This document shows positions 8,899 to 18,579 of a stretch of 64,000 bases of DNA, in pieces (within the stretch, counting starts at the first letter, position 1; each line of letters opens with the position of its first letter). This stretch comes from Clostridium aciditolerans (GTDB lineage: Bacteria > Bacillota > Clostridia > Clostridiales > Clostridiaceae). The stretch lies in NCBI RefSeq assembly GCF_016316925.1, contig NZ_JAEEGB010000026.1, forward strand, positions 1 to 64,000, given 5' to 3'. The position numbers and the translations under genes are program-made. Below the pieces are notes generated by a model. It was given only the letters and a program-made list of their open reading frames with translations. It had not been told where the DNA came from and did not search any database.

Positions 8899-10461
8899 TT
8901 AAACTTCGACAATTACTTTATCAATACACGAAGCAGAATTCTCTTCTTGAAATAAGTAGTAGTGCATTTTATTAATAGCATTTATAAAAGCTTTGGCACT
9001 AGCCTCTACTACATCTGTACTTACCCCACTGGCTGAAAATATTTTATTATCTTTTTCAATTTTTACAGTAACTTCTCCTAATGCATCTTTTCCACTGCCT
9101 ATTGCCTTTAGGAAATAATCTTTTAGCTTAACATTTACTCCTACAGCTTTTTCAATTGCTTTAAAGGTTGCATCCACTGGACCATCACCACAGGAAGCCT
9201 CGTCAATTGAATTGCCATCATAACGTATTTTTACAGTAGAAGTAGCAACCATATTGTTTCCACTTGAGACTTGAAAATGTTCAAGTTTATAATTTTCAGG
9301 AACCTGAAATACCTCTTGTTTTATTAGTGCTTCTATATCCTCATCTGAAATAGATTTCTTTTTATCTGCTAAATCCTTAAACTTCAAGAAGGCATCATTA
9401 ACCTTAACAGAATCTAAATTATCATAGCCTATTTCCTTCAATCGCTGTTCAAAAGCATGTCTTCCAGAATGTTTCCCAAGCACTATAAGGTTTTTCTTTA
9501 AGCCAACAGACTCTGGAGTCATTATTTCATAAGTTTCTCTGCAATTTAGAACTCCATGCTGGTGAATACCGGATTCATGAGCAAAGGCATTTGAACCAAC
9601 AATAGCCTTATTATTTTGAATCTGAACTCCTGTTAAGTGACTTACTAGATTACTGGTTTTTGTTAAATGTTCAGTTACTATATCTGTATGACACTTAAAA
9701 TAATTAGATCTAGTTTTAATGGACATTACTATTTCCTCTAAAGCAGCATTGCCAGCCCTCTCGCCAAGCCCGTTTACTGCACACTCTATCTGCTGAGCTC
9801 CATTTTCTATAGCTGCAAGTGAGTTTGCAACTGCTAATCCCAAATCATTATGACAATGAACACTTATGACGGCCTTATGGATATTAGGGACATTTTCTCT
9901 AATTCCTTTAATAAATGCTCCATACTCCCCTGGCGTTGTATAGCCAACGGTATCAGGTATATTTACTACATCTGCACCAGCTTCAATTACTGCTTCTAAT
10001 ACCCTATACAAAAATTCTGGGCGAGTTCTTGTTCCATCTTCTGGTGAAAACTCAACATTTGGACAAAAACTTTTAGCATATTTCACCATACTGCCTGCTC
10101 TTTCCAAAACTTCTTCCGGTTTCATATTTAGCTTGTGCTGCATATGAATATCTGATGTTGCAATAAATGTATGAATTCTAGGGTTTTCTGCATATTTTAG
10201 AGCCTCCCATGCAGTATCTATATCTTGCTTAGAGGTTCTAGCAAGTCCAGTAATGATTGAGCCCTTTATGTTTTTTGCAATAGCTTTAACAGCTTCAAAA
10301 TCTCCTTTAGATGCAAATGGGAATCCTGCTTCGATTATATCTACTCCAAGTATTTGAAGCTGTTTTGCAATCTCTAATTTTTCATGTATGTTTAAACTCA
10401 CTCCTGGAGTTTGTTCTCCATCCCTTAATGTAGTATCAAAAATATATATTTTTTTTGTCAT
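8899..10461 (-). CDS. leuA: 2-isopropylmalate synthase
   Basis: Condenses 2-ketoisovalerate with acetyl-CoA, the committed leucine step. Catalytic barrel at the N-terminus ([13 protein letters not shown] at about residues 8-20, metal-binding HCHNDLG), then the C-terminal LeuA allosteric domain containing the short motif GDGPVDA. The frame runs upstream to 10542 without family similarity. The ATG at 10461 starts MTKKIYIF as in homologues and has GGGGAAGTGG upstream, giving 520 aa. First known enzyme of the operon, downstream of tandem leucine T-boxes. Confidence 0.95.
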   Translation of the reverse strand: MTKKIYIFDTTLRDGEQTPGVSLNIHEKLEIAKQLQILGVDIIEAGFPFASKGDFEAVKAIAKNIKGSIITGLARTSKQDIDTAWEALKYAENPRIHTFIATSDIHMQHKLNMKPEEVLERAGSMVKYAKSFCPNVEFSPEDGTRTRPEFLYRVLEAVIEAGADVVNIPDTVGYTTPGEYGAFIKGIRENVPNIHKAVISVHCHNDLGLAVANSLAAIENGAQQIECAVNGLGERAGNAALEEIVMSIKTRSNYFKCHTDIVTEHLTKTSNLVSHLTGVQIQNNKAIVGSNAFAHESGIHQHGVLNCRETYEIMTPESVGLKKNLIVLGKHSGRHAFEQRLKEIGYDNLDSVKVNDAFLKFKDLADKKKSISDEDIEALIKQEVFQVPENYKLEHFQVSSGNNMVATSTVKIRYDGNSIDEASCGDGPVDATFKAIEKAVGVNVKLKDYFLKAIGSGKDALGEVTVKIEKDNKIFSASGVSTDVVEASAKAFINAINKMHYYLFQEENSASCIDKVIVEV

Positions 10462-10608
10462 TAAATCCACTTCCCCATGATCATATTTTTGTTTAGCATT
10501 AAGAGATGCAATAACTCGACATCTCTTAATGCCTATTTCCACTCTTTTCTTTTAACTCAAGTCACCATTTTTCTCAATTCTTTAGCTTTTTTATATAATT
10601 GCCTTAAA

Positions 10609-10812
10609 TTAAAACATCATAAATGCTGTGCAGTAGTCACATTCTGTATCATCCCTTTGTGATTTTGAACTTCTTAAATATTCATAATAGGCCTTGCCTG
10701 CTTCGTATATTTGTGAAACTGCTTCTGATGACATATTATCCTTCGAAGTATTACGCGTTTCATTAAATTGTTTAAGATCCTTTGAATATTTTTTATTTAT
10801 AAACATTGACAT
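10609..10812 (-). CDS. Small protein of unknown function ahead of leuA
   Basis: 67 aa, soluble and charged, ending in CDYCTAFMMF (a CxxC pair near the C-terminus). A very good ribosome site AAGGAGG lies eight bases before the ATG at 10812. It lies between the second T-box terminator and leuA on the same strand, so it would be co-transcribed and leucine-controlled. It has only two Leu codons, so it is not a classical leucine attenuation peptide. I do not recognise a family. The alternative is a fortuitous ORF, but the ribosome site and position argue for translation. Confidence 0.55.
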   Translation of the reverse strand: MSMFINKKYSKDLKQFNETRNTSKDNMSSEAVSQIYEAGKAYYEYLRSSKSQRDDTECDYCTAFMMF

Positions 10813-10965
10813 TACATTTGCCTCCTTTTAATTACATAACTTTAATTATTTTACATAGTATGTGTATAAAATATATTTAAAGTTTTCACTGGCCAGATGA
10901 AAAACTATTAAACTTTAATATGTTTGTCTGAATAAGTTTATAAAAACATTTGATTATAAGGTAAA

Positions 10966-11192
10966 TAAAAAGACAGACTCTCCCCATATAATGGGGCGAA
11001 AGTCTGTCCGCGGTACCACCCAGATTTTTTTACTTAATTCCATTAACGGTTTACACCGGCTCAGCTTACTATTATTTCAGCCTGCAGCTACAGGATGAGT
11101 TTCAATATGTGTACTTATGGGTTTTCACCAATTCCCACTCTCTTTGAAATACTTATCATATCTACTTATTCCTATCATTGCTTTTTTTATAT
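10966..11192 (-). ncRNA. T-box leader, leucine-specific, promoter-distal copy
   Basis: Read on the minus strand it has the T-box stem I (AAAGAGAGTGGG, GGTGAAAACCC), the specifier region GAAACTCATCC in which CTC (11097-11099) is followed by the conserved A, and AGTAAGCTGAGCCGGTGTAA. It also has the T-box GGGTGGTACCGCGG (11009-11022) and a terminator GACAGACT...AGTCTGTC plus T run (10971-11007). CTC pairs with a GAG anticodon, so uncharged tRNA-Leu should antiterminate the leu operon. Confidence 0.93.
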
Positions 11193-11301
11193 TTACTTGT
11201 ATAGATTTAAATATATTATTAAATCAGCAATTTATTCATGTATTTTGTATTTTTTATTACATGATATTCTAAATTAAATCAGCAATTTTTTAAATTTGAG
11301 T

Positions 11302-11531
11302 ATATAAAAACAGACCTTGCCCATTTTTATCATGGGGCGAAGATCTGCCGCGTTACCACCCAAATTTCTTACTTCATTTAAATAACGGCTTATACCGGCT
11401 CAGCTTACTACTATTTCAGCCTGCAGCTACAGGGTGAGTTTCAATATGTATACTTAGGGTTTCCACCATTCCCCATTCTCTTTAAAGTATTAAACATATT
11501 TACTTAATCCTGTCATCGCTTTTGATATATT
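11302..11531 (-). ncRNA. T-box leader, leucine-specific, promoter-proximal copy
   Basis: Same architecture as the copy downstream and clearly a duplicate: AAAGAGAATGGGG, GGTGGAAACCC, ACATATTGAAACTCACCC with specifier CTC (11436-11438) followed by A, then GTAAGCTGAGCCGGTATAA. The T-box itself reads GGGTGGTAACGCGG, one base off the usual GGTACCGCG. The terminator stem CAGATCTTCGCCCC/GGGCAAGGTCTG ends in TTTTT (11305-11347). Transcription starts close to 11531 from the promoter at 11539-11567. Confidence 0.92.
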
Positions 11532-11538
11532 GTTTATA

Positions 11539-11567
11539 AATTTACTATGTTTTTAACAATTTGTCAA
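11539..11567 (-). promoter_or_regulatory. Sigma-A type promoter of the leu-ilv operon
   Basis: Minus-strand TTGACA (11562-11567), 17-bp spacer, TAAATT (11539-11544). It places the start of the transcript just before the first T-box. The remaining 11568-11815, up to the MFS gene stop, is AT-rich and shows no gene. Confidence 0.8.
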
Positions 11568-11815
11568 TATACTTTTTTTATTTTTTTAAATTGTTATTTA
11601 TTTTTCTGAATTTTCATTTTTATCATTCTAGCACCGTAAATTTTACCTGTCAATACAAAACGAATTATCCATAATATTAAAAATATTTAGTTATACGCAT
11701 GATTTCAATTATTTATTGAGTAAAAAATTTAAGTTTTCTATCATAACAGTTTTTGAATCTTATCTTCAATATTCCTATTAACATTTTTCTTTCAGGCTAT
11801 GAATTAAAAACTGTA

Positions 11816-13072
11816 CTATTTATTCTCTACTATATTTATGCAGCTGCTGGCATTCTTTTTTCTATTTTCAACTATATAAAGTACATAAAATAATACGGAG
11901 GCTGAAATAGCTAAAGTAAATGCTACAGGCCATGCATCTATGACTCTTCTATTTTTTATATACATTCCCATAATAGCTGGTCCTACTGCAAAGCCTGCAC
12001 CAGTTATAAGAGGTATAACTGAATTAAATCTTCCTCTATGCGACATAGGTGTATGATTTGCAATATATACTCCAGAATTGGTAGTATGAATTATTTCACC
12101 TAAGGTCCATATTACTGTTGCCAATATAAACATAGGGTAACTCTTAATAAAATACATCATCCCAAAGCCTACCCCATAAAATATTCCTGCTCCAGCTACA
12201 TTCTGTATTGCTGAGAATTTTCTAGTTAACCTAGTTATAACTGTAGTAAAAAGTATTACAGTTAGTCCATTTGTTGCCATAATCTTTCCATATAGAACTG
12301 AGCTATTACTCTTAAATATCTCCTCTACTTGAAGTGGTATGCAGAAAGGAAATTGAGCATAAACAAAACTATATATCATAGATAATAATGCAAAAGATAA
12401 AAGTAGTGGTCTTTTAAACAATGCGCTTATAAGATTACTTTCCTCTGCTTTTTCGTTTTCATTTATAATTTGCTTTTCTGATTCCTTATCAGGTTTTGTT
12501 TCTTTTACAAAGGTATATATTATAATTATTGATGTAAAAACCGCTATGCTGTTCCCAACAAATAGCATCTTAAGATAATGACTGAATAAAAAACCTGCTA
12601 TCATAGGACCTATAGAAAATCCTAAGTTATTCCCAAGATATAAAAGAGAATATGCGCTGCTTCTGTTTTTAGTATTTGTCAAGTCTGCAATCATAGCTCC
12701 ATAAGCAGGTTGTGCTATAGAATTAAAAAAGGATGAGATAATTAACAAATATGGTACTGCAATAGATCTTTCAAGAAATGCACAAGGTATATAACATAAT
12801 GCAGCTAATCCCTGAAAAGTGACTAATACATTTCTTCTTCCGAAAGTATCTGAAATTTTACCGCCAATAAGTGAACCAGGAACTGTACAAATTGCATTTG
12901 CCATTATGAATATTCCAATTACATCTTTGCTCAATCCTATCTTGTCTGAAAGAAACATAGTAAGAAAAGGTGCTACAAAAGCACCTAATGAATTTATAAT
13001 TTTAACTACAAAAAGTACATATATACTAAATGGTAATCCTTTATAAATTTTAAAAATGTCTTTAATATTCAT
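11816..13072 (-). CDS. MFS transporter
   Basis: 418 aa with about 12 hydrophobic segments. MFS motif A is present as GKISDTFGRRNV after the second helix (about residues 66-80), and LGNNLGFSIGPMIAGFLF fits helix 5 of the drug/sugar exporter type. A charged loop of about 30 residues (KETKPDKESEKQI...) separates the two six-helix halves. The start has GGGGGAATAA-ATG. The substrate cannot be read from sequence; a drug efflux or sugar exporter are the common options. The adjacent genes give no metabolic hint. Confidence 0.85.
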   Translation of the reverse strand: MNIKDIFKIYKGLPFSIYVLFVVKIINSLGAFVAPFLTMFLSDKIGLSKDVIGIFIMANAICTVPGSLIGGKISDTFGRRNVLVTFQGLAALCYIPCAFLERSIAVPYLLIISSFFNSIAQPAYGAMIADLTNTKNRSSAYSLLYLGNNLGFSIGPMIAGFLFSHYLKMLFVGNSIAVFTSIIIIYTFVKETKPDKESEKQIINENEKAEESNLISALFKRPLLLSFALLSMIYSFVYAQFPFCIPLQVEEIFKSNSSVLYGKIMATNGLTVILFTTVITRLTRKFSAIQNVAGAGIFYGVGFGMMYFIKSYPMFILATVIWTLGEIIHTTNSGVYIANHTPMSHRGRFNSVIPLITGAGFAVGPAIMGMYIKNRRVIDAWPVAFTLAISASVLFYVLYIVENRKKNASSCINIVENK

Positions 13073-13153
13073 TTATTCCCCCAATTTTTTTAATATAGAG
13101 CTTAGAAACCGAAAGTTAGTTTCTCTATAAAAATATATAAAATTTATTTTTAT

Positions 13154-13984
13154 TTAACTAACAGTGTACGTGATTATATATTCTATATTCTCAGTAGTGG
13201 TCAAATTCGGATTATCGTCATTCCATTTTCCTAAAAACTCAAGCTCCTTTAATGTAGCTTCAAAATGACACATTGCTATGCCTATGTCTAATCTTTGTAT
13301 ATCAAAATTTAATGCCTTTCCATATCCTTTGTTTCTAGCTATAAAGAAATGAAAGCTATTTCCATTCTTAACTATTCTCCAAGGCTGCTTGTTTGAAGCT
13401 GAAGGTGCTATTCTAACCATCTCAAAGGCCTCTTTAAATTTTCCAACCTCATCTCTTTTAATAGCTTTATCAAAACTTTTGTCAAAAAACAGTTCATTCC
13501 AATCTTTTCTATTTTTAGAGCCAGCAACAGCTACCATTAAAGAGTCCAGTAAGCTTCTATTTTCTTTGGCATATCCTATAGGGGTTATTACTGGCATAGA
13601 TTCTCTTTCTTTTAGCTCCATTGCCTTTCCAAATTCTCCTCTTTTAAAGGTTCCTCCAAGCCAACAGGTTCCTAAACCTAATGTTGTTGCATATAATATT
13701 ATTTTTTCAAAAACATATCCTAGATTTTCTTCATATCTGTTCTCTTTTTCTACTGCTGAACATATAAAGGTTTTTGCTCCTTTAATAACTCCGTAAGTTC
13801 CAAGTTTAACATCTGAACTTATATTGTCCATATCTATTATTTTGAATCTTACTTTAGTATTAAATGGCGCTTTTACATGCTCTATATAATTTATTAACTT
13901 TTGTCTCAGTTCTTGCGAAATTGGTTCTTCTTTATAAGTTCGCATTGATTTTCTCTTTATTGCTGCTTCTCTTATATCCACCAA
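13154..13984 (-). CDS. Nitroreductase-like flavoprotein
   Basis: 276 aa. The N-terminal AIKRKSMRTYKEEPIS is the classic FMN-binding start of nitroreductases, followed by a middle region with LGLGTCWLGGTFKRGEF and a C-terminal half with APSASNKQPWRIVK. The duplicated, long layout resembles the 'TM nitroreductase' family (PF14512), in which two half-domains form one subunit. The probable start is TTG at 13984 or the next codon GTG, both behind AGGAGG. Electron acceptor unknown. It stands alone, 81 bp before the MFS gene. Confidence 0.75.
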   Translation of the reverse strand: MVDIREAAIKRKSMRTYKEEPISQELRQKLINYIEHVKAPFNTKVRFKIIDMDNISSDVKLGTYGVIKGAKTFICSAVEKENRYEENLGYVFEKIILYATTLGLGTCWLGGTFKRGEFGKAMELKERESMPVITPIGYAKENRSLLDSLMVAVAGSKNRKDWNELFFDKSFDKAIKRDEVGKFKEAFEMVRIAPSASNKQPWRIVKNGNSFHFFIARNKGYGKALNFDIQRLDIGIAMCHFEATLKELEFLGKWNDDNPNLTTTENIEYIITYTVS

Positions 13985-14079
13985 ACCTTTCCTCCTTCAA
14001 TATAATAAAATACAAACTTTCATTATATTATACCAAGGATTTGCCAAATATAGTATTATTCTTATAATAAATAAGGAGC

Positions 14080-14117
14080 TGTATCAAAATAATTTTTTAA
14101 TCATTCTGATACAGCTC
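14080..14117 (-). terminator. Hairpin after the YfcC-type transporter
   Basis: GAGCTGTATCA pairs with TGATACAGCTC around a 15-base AT loop, just beyond the stop at 14127. The T tract is modest. Confidence 0.6.
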
Positions 14118-14126
14118 TCTAAATTC

Positions 14127-15638
14127 TTATTTAAATGCTACTTGAATTAATAGCATTACTGCCGCAAATGCTGCAGTATATCCCATTAATGGCATAATGA
14201 ATTTTAACCATTTGTCATAAGTTACATCAACAAGTGCTAAGGTAGCTAGTATAAGTCCTGTTGGAGTTATAAATGCTATTAAACCTTGTCCATATTGATA
14301 TGCGCTTACTATTACATCTCTTGGTAATCCAACAGCATCTGCTAATGGGGCCATAATTGGCATTGATAATACTGCAAGCCCTGATGATGATGGAATAAAG
14401 AAGCCAAGAATTATAAATAATAAAAGCATTACAAGTATAAATACATATGGATTCATTCCTTGAACTGCATTTGATGAAAAATGCAGTATGGAATCAGATA
14501 TTAGCCCATTTTCCATAACTAAATTAATAGCTCTTGCTACTCCAACAACCAATGCAACGCTAATTAAATCAGCAGCACCAGTAACAAACTTATTAACAAA
14601 CTCTTTTTCACCCATTCCTGAAATGACACCTAATGCTATTCCCACAACAAGGAATAATGTAGTCATTTCAGTAAACCACCATTCTTTAGTAGAAACTCCC
14701 CAAATCATTACAGCAAAAGCTGATCCAAATACTAAAAGCATTAATTTACGTCTGAAAGTAAACTCTGGAATAACCTTCTGCTCATGGCTCTTTAGGAACT
14801 TTCCTTCAATTTCTTCCTTTTGATCATATATCAATGATTTAGTTGGATCTTTCTTAATTTTTTTACCATACTTAACTATATAAATAATAGTAAATATTGT
14901 CGCAATGATTAAACCCGCTGTCCTCATACCTAATCCTGCAGTAAATGTCGTTCCAGCAGCATTAGAAGCAATTACTGAGGAGAATGGGTTTACAGTTGAA
15001 AACATTGTACCAATTGATGATCCCATATAAAGTGCAGCTATACAGACAAGTGCATCATATCCAGCTGCCATGAATACGGGAACAAGTATTGGATACAGAG
15101 CAATTGTTTCTTCTGCTAATCCGAAAGTCGTTCCACCTAATGAAATTAGTACTGTAATAATAACAATTAATAAAAATTCTTTTCCTTTAGTAGCACGTGA
15201 AAGACTATCAATACCAGCATCAAAAGCACCACTATTATTTAGTACCCCAATACATCCTCCAATTATAAGTAAGAACGCAATAATATCAATAGTCTCCTGT
15301 ATACCTTTTACTGGAGCTTGTATCACATCAATAGGCCCTTGGGGATTTTGTTTTACTTTCTCATATGTACCTGGAATCGCTACCGGTTTACTAATACTTC
15401 CATCAACGAATCTTTGTATATCCACCTTGACCCCAAGCTTATTAAGTGTTTCTTGTGTAGGTTTTGCCTCTTCTACAGATCCGTCTGGCTTGGTTACTGT
15501 GAAAATCTTTTTATCAGATTCATACTTTAATTTTGCATAAGAACCTGCTGGAACTATATAAGTAAGAGCAGCTGCAAAAATTAAAACTATAAATAACACA
15601 GTAAACGCAGTTGGAAAACTTCTTTTCTTTTTGTTCAT
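14127..15638 (-). CDS. YfcC-family carboxylate/basic amino acid carrier
   Basis: 503 aa, polytopic, member of the C4-dicarboxylate carrier superfamily (PF03606). Helix 1 (AFTVLFIVLIFAAALTYIVPAG) is followed by a roughly 80-residue extracytoplasmic insert and then about 11 helices. Family-typical stretches include GGTTFGLAEETIALYPILVPV and FIPSSSGLAVLSMPIMAPLAD. Relatives transport arginine/ornithine, dicarboxylates or short fatty acids, so the substrate is open. The start ATG has AAGGAGTGATAAAAA upstream. Single-gene unit with its own terminator. Confidence 0.85.
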   Translation of the reverse strand: MNKKKRSFPTAFTVLFIVLIFAAALTYIVPAGSYAKLKYESDKKIFTVTKPDGSVEEAKPTQETLNKLGVKVDIQRFVDGSISKPVAIPGTYEKVKQNPQGPIDVIQAPVKGIQETIDIIAFLLIIGGCIGVLNNSGAFDAGIDSLSRATKGKEFLLIVIITVLISLGGTTFGLAEETIALYPILVPVFMAAGYDALVCIAALYMGSSIGTMFSTVNPFSSVIASNAAGTTFTAGLGMRTAGLIIATIFTIIYIVKYGKKIKKDPTKSLIYDQKEEIEGKFLKSHEQKVIPEFTFRRKLMLLVFGSAFAVMIWGVSTKEWWFTEMTTLFLVVGIALGVISGMGEKEFVNKFVTGAADLISVALVVGVARAINLVMENGLISDSILHFSSNAVQGMNPYVFILVMLLLFIILGFFIPSSSGLAVLSMPIMAPLADAVGLPRDVIVSAYQYGQGLIAFITPTGLILATLALVDVTYDKWLKFIMPLMGYTAAFAAVMLLIQVAFK

Positions 15639-15979
15639 TTTTTATCACTCCTTAGTTGTCATTGTATTAAATTATACAAACTTTTCTTACATTTTTCAAC
15701 CATTATTGAAAAAATTACTAAATTTTCACCATTTTTTATATTTATACATGTATTTTTTTGACGTTTTTTTATATTTATACGTTTATTTTTTCATTATTTT
15801 TCATATTTATAAGTTAAATAATTAACAATGTTCTTATATTATTTATTACGAATAACACTATTAGTTATATTTAATGAATACGTTTACTTAAATTCATACA
15901 AAAAGGAAAGTATAAAAATTATACTTTCCTTGTATAAATAATATATGTTAATTTAAAGGCATATACTTTTTCATTTAGT
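15639..15979. other. Intergenic region with imperfect AT-rich repeats
   Basis: 15735-15810 holds three related tracts of the form TTTTATATTTATAC plus a T-rich stretch, in the upstream region of the YfcC gene. 15902-15930 is the SulP terminator hairpin. No ORF with a ribosome site was seen. Confidence 0.4.
15902..15930 (-). terminator. Intrinsic terminator of the SulP gene
   Basis: AAGGAAAGTATAA/TTATACTTTCCTT stem, followed on the minus strand by TTTTTG. Confidence 0.8.
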
Positions 15980-17638
15980 TTATGCAACATTAGTCCTAAA
16001 TTTACTATCTAACAAATAATTTGTTCTTTCAATAGCCTCTTCAATATTATTACAGAAGTTTTCACTTCCCAATCTATCTACAAAACCATAACTCTGTAAC
16101 ACATGAAATGGCTGCTCTTTAGCTTCTAATATAATAAGATCCCTTTGCTGGTTTTTGCAGATATCATATAGAGTTTCAAGCTCATGATATCCTGTTGCAT
16201 CCATAGCTGGTACCTTACTCATTTTTATTATTAATACTTCATGATTTTCTTTCATGCCTTTAGTGACCTTAGCAAATTTGTTTGCTGCTGCAAAGAAGAA
16301 AGGTCCCTGAATTTCATAAAAGGATATTTTATCTGGAAAATCTGTTGTATTTATGAGCCTTGAACAATCCTTATCTTTATCTGACAAACACTTTACTTCT
16401 CCGTAATCTGCCATTCTCTTCATGAAAAGGAAGGAAGCCAATACTACACCAATTCCTATAGCTACTACTAAATCTAATAATATTGTAAGTAAAAATGTTG
16501 TTAAAAATATTATAGCATCACTTTTAGGTGCTTTTCTAAGATTTTTAAATACTTTCCAATCTCCCATATTATAGGATACCACTATCAATATAGCAGCCAA
16601 AGAAGTCATAGGAAGAAGTTTAACATAAGGCATAAATAACATCATAATAAGAAGTAAAACTACTGCATGTACAATTCCTGTTATAGGTGTTCTTCCTCCA
16701 TTTTTTATATTAGCTGCAGTTCTTGCTATAGCACCAGTAACTGGTATTCCTCCGAAAAGTCCTGAAAAAACATTAGCAAATCCCTGTGCAACCAATTCCA
16801 TATTTGAACGGTGATTACCACCAATCATTCCATCCGCAACTACTGCAGATAAAAGAGATTCTATTGCTGCCAAAACTGCAATTGTCATAGATGGCGGTAT
16901 TAATTCTTTTATCATATTTATATTAATATCATGTACAGCTATTTTAGGAAGTACAGCTGGTATATCTCCATAACGACTTCCTATAGTTTCTACATTTAAT
17001 TTAAAAGCTATAGTTATTATAGTAGTTATAATTAGAGCAATTAGTGTTCCTGGAATTTTTTTATTTATTTTAGGCCATAAAACTATTATTACAAGAGCTA
17101 AAGCACCTATAAATAAAGTTTCATAGTTAACTGTATTTAAGTGATTTATATAGGACTCCCATTTTGCTATAAACTCTGATGGTACAGATGTAATTTTTAA
17201 TCCAAGGAAATCCTTTATTTGAGTTGAAAATATAGATATTGCGATACCACATGTAAATCCTGTAGTTATAGGATATGGAATGTACTTTAATGCCTTACCA
17301 AATTTGCATAATCCCATAATGATTAATATTGCTCCTGCCATTACTGTGGCAACAGTTAGTCCTGTTATGCCGTACTTCTCTATTATTCCGTAAACTATTA
17401 TTATGAAGGCACCTGTAGGTCCACCAATTTGAACCCTGCTTCCCCCAAGAAATGATACTATAAATCCTCCTATAATTGCAGTATATAGCCCTTTTTCAGG
17501 AGATACTCCTGATGCTATTGCAAGAGCTATAGACAAAGGAAGTGCTATTACTGCTACAATAATTCCAGCAATAAAATCCTTTGCGAATTGTTCTTTAGTA
17601 TAATCTTTGATGCAAGTAAATAATTTTGGAACTAACAC
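15980..17638 (-). CDS. SulP/SLC26 family anion transporter with STAS domain
   Basis: 552 aa. A membrane core of about 14 segments opens with DFIAGIIVAVIALPLSIALAIASG and contains GGPTGAFIIIVYG and NIFSGLFGGIPVTGAIART-like motifs. It is followed by a cytoplasmic STAS domain (about residues 435-545) with the conserved MSKVPAMDATGYHEL. Members exchange sulfate, bicarbonate or dicarboxylates; the ion is not predictable. The start appears to be GTG at 17638 with a weak purine-rich site. Monocistronic. Confidence 0.9.
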   Translation of the reverse strand: MLVPKLFTCIKDYTKEQFAKDFIAGIIVAVIALPLSIALAIASGVSPEKGLYTAIIGGFIVSFLGGSRVQIGGPTGAFIIIVYGIIEKYGITGLTVATVMAGAILIIMGLCKFGKALKYIPYPITTGFTCGIAISIFSTQIKDFLGLKITSVPSEFIAKWESYINHLNTVNYETLFIGALALVIIVLWPKINKKIPGTLIALIITTIITIAFKLNVETIGSRYGDIPAVLPKIAVHDININMIKELIPPSMTIAVLAAIESLLSAVVADGMIGGNHRSNMELVAQGFANVFSGLFGGIPVTGAIARTAANIKNGGRTPITGIVHAVVLLLIMMLFMPYVKLLPMTSLAAILIVVSYNMGDWKVFKNLRKAPKSDAIIFLTTFLLTILLDLVVAIGIGVVLASFLFMKRMADYGEVKCLSDKDKDCSRLINTTDFPDKISFYEIQGPFFFAAANKFAKVTKGMKENHEVLIIKMSKVPAMDATGYHELETLYDICKNQQRDLIILEAKEQPFHVLQSYGFVDRLGSENFCNNIEEAIERTNYLLDSKFRTNVA

Positions 17639-17756
17639 TTTTTCACACTTCTTTCTCTTATGTATAAAAATTACTTAAATTACCCCTAAAGGCAACGTTA
17701 TTGATTATATTACTATTTTGACTTAATAGCAAGTATCTTTAATGATTAAACTAAAA

Positions 17757-17787
17757 AGAAAGCGAGATTTATCCTCTCACTTTCTCT
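17757..17787 (-). terminator. Intrinsic terminator of thiZ
   Basis: AGAAAGTGAGA/TCTCGCTTTCT stem with TTTTT following on the minus strand, 43 bp past the stop. Confidence 0.8.
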
Positions 17788-17829
17788 ATATCAAGCATTT
17801 AACTTTTGATATTTAAATATATCAACTTA

Positions 17830-18558
17830 CTACATAAAATCTAACACCTGTTTTTTTATTGCTACAAATTTATCTGAAGTTATCATGTCTTTAGTTCTAT
17901 TTCTAGGCAGATCTACTTTTATCTCACCTTTTATACAGGCAGGTTTGTCAGATAATATATAAATTCTATTTGAAAGATATATAGCTTCTTCTATATCGTG
18001 AGTTATAAATAGTATAGTACTTTTTAAGTCCTTTATTACATTCAAAAGCCAATTTTGCATTTTTCCTCTTGTTATAGCATCTAATGCACCAAAAGGCTCA
18101 TCTAAAAGCATTATGTTATTGGAAGTCATATAAGTTCTTAAAAATGCTGCCCTTTGTTTCATTCCGCCAGATAGCTGAAAAGGATATTTAAACTCATACC
18201 CTTTTAATCCATAAGGCTCAAAGTAATCTATAACCTGCTTTCTTCCCTCCGATTTACTTTTTCCCTTTATATAAAGAGGTAAAGCTACATTATCTATTAC
18301 TTTTTTCCAAGGAAGAAGTAAATCCTTCTGGTGCATATAGCTAATTTCTCCTTCAACCTTTACTTCTCCGTTATCTGGCTTCAGTACTCCTGATATTATA
18401 TTTAATATTGTGCTCTTGCCACTTCCACTTGGTCCGAGAAGAGTTACAAATTCACCTTCTCTTACCTCTAAGCTTATATTATTAAGTATTTTGTCTGTAT
18501 CAAAAGATCTTGATACATTTTTTAATACAAGCTTTTTATCATTTTTTGTTCTATCCAA
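17830..18558 (-). CDS. thiZ: Thiamin-precursor ABC transporter, ATPase
   Basis: 242-aa ATP-binding subunit of the nitrate/taurine-like ABC class: Walker A LLGPSGSGKST, signature LSGGMKQRAAF, Walker B IMLLDEPFGALD and the H-loop LFITHDIEEA. The start is TTG at 18558 with AGGAGATAGG upstream. It lies 21 bp after thiY, so the two are co-translated behind a TPP riboswitch. That makes uptake of a thiamin pyrimidine precursor the likely job, shared with the permease ThiX at 20488. Confidence 0.88.
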   Translation of the reverse strand: MDRTKNDKKLVLKNVSRSFDTDKILNNISLEVREGEFVTLLGPSGSGKSTILNIISGVLKPDNGEVKVEGEISYMHQKDLLLPWKKVIDNVALPLYIKGKSKSEGRKQVIDYFEPYGLKGYEFKYPFQLSGGMKQRAAFLRTYMTSNNIMLLDEPFGALDAITRGKMQNWLLNVIKDLKSTILFITHDIEEAIYLSNRIYILSDKPACIKGEIKVDLPRNRTKDMITSDKFVAIKKQVLDFM

Positions 18559-18579
18559 GACAACCTATCTCCTTTAAAA

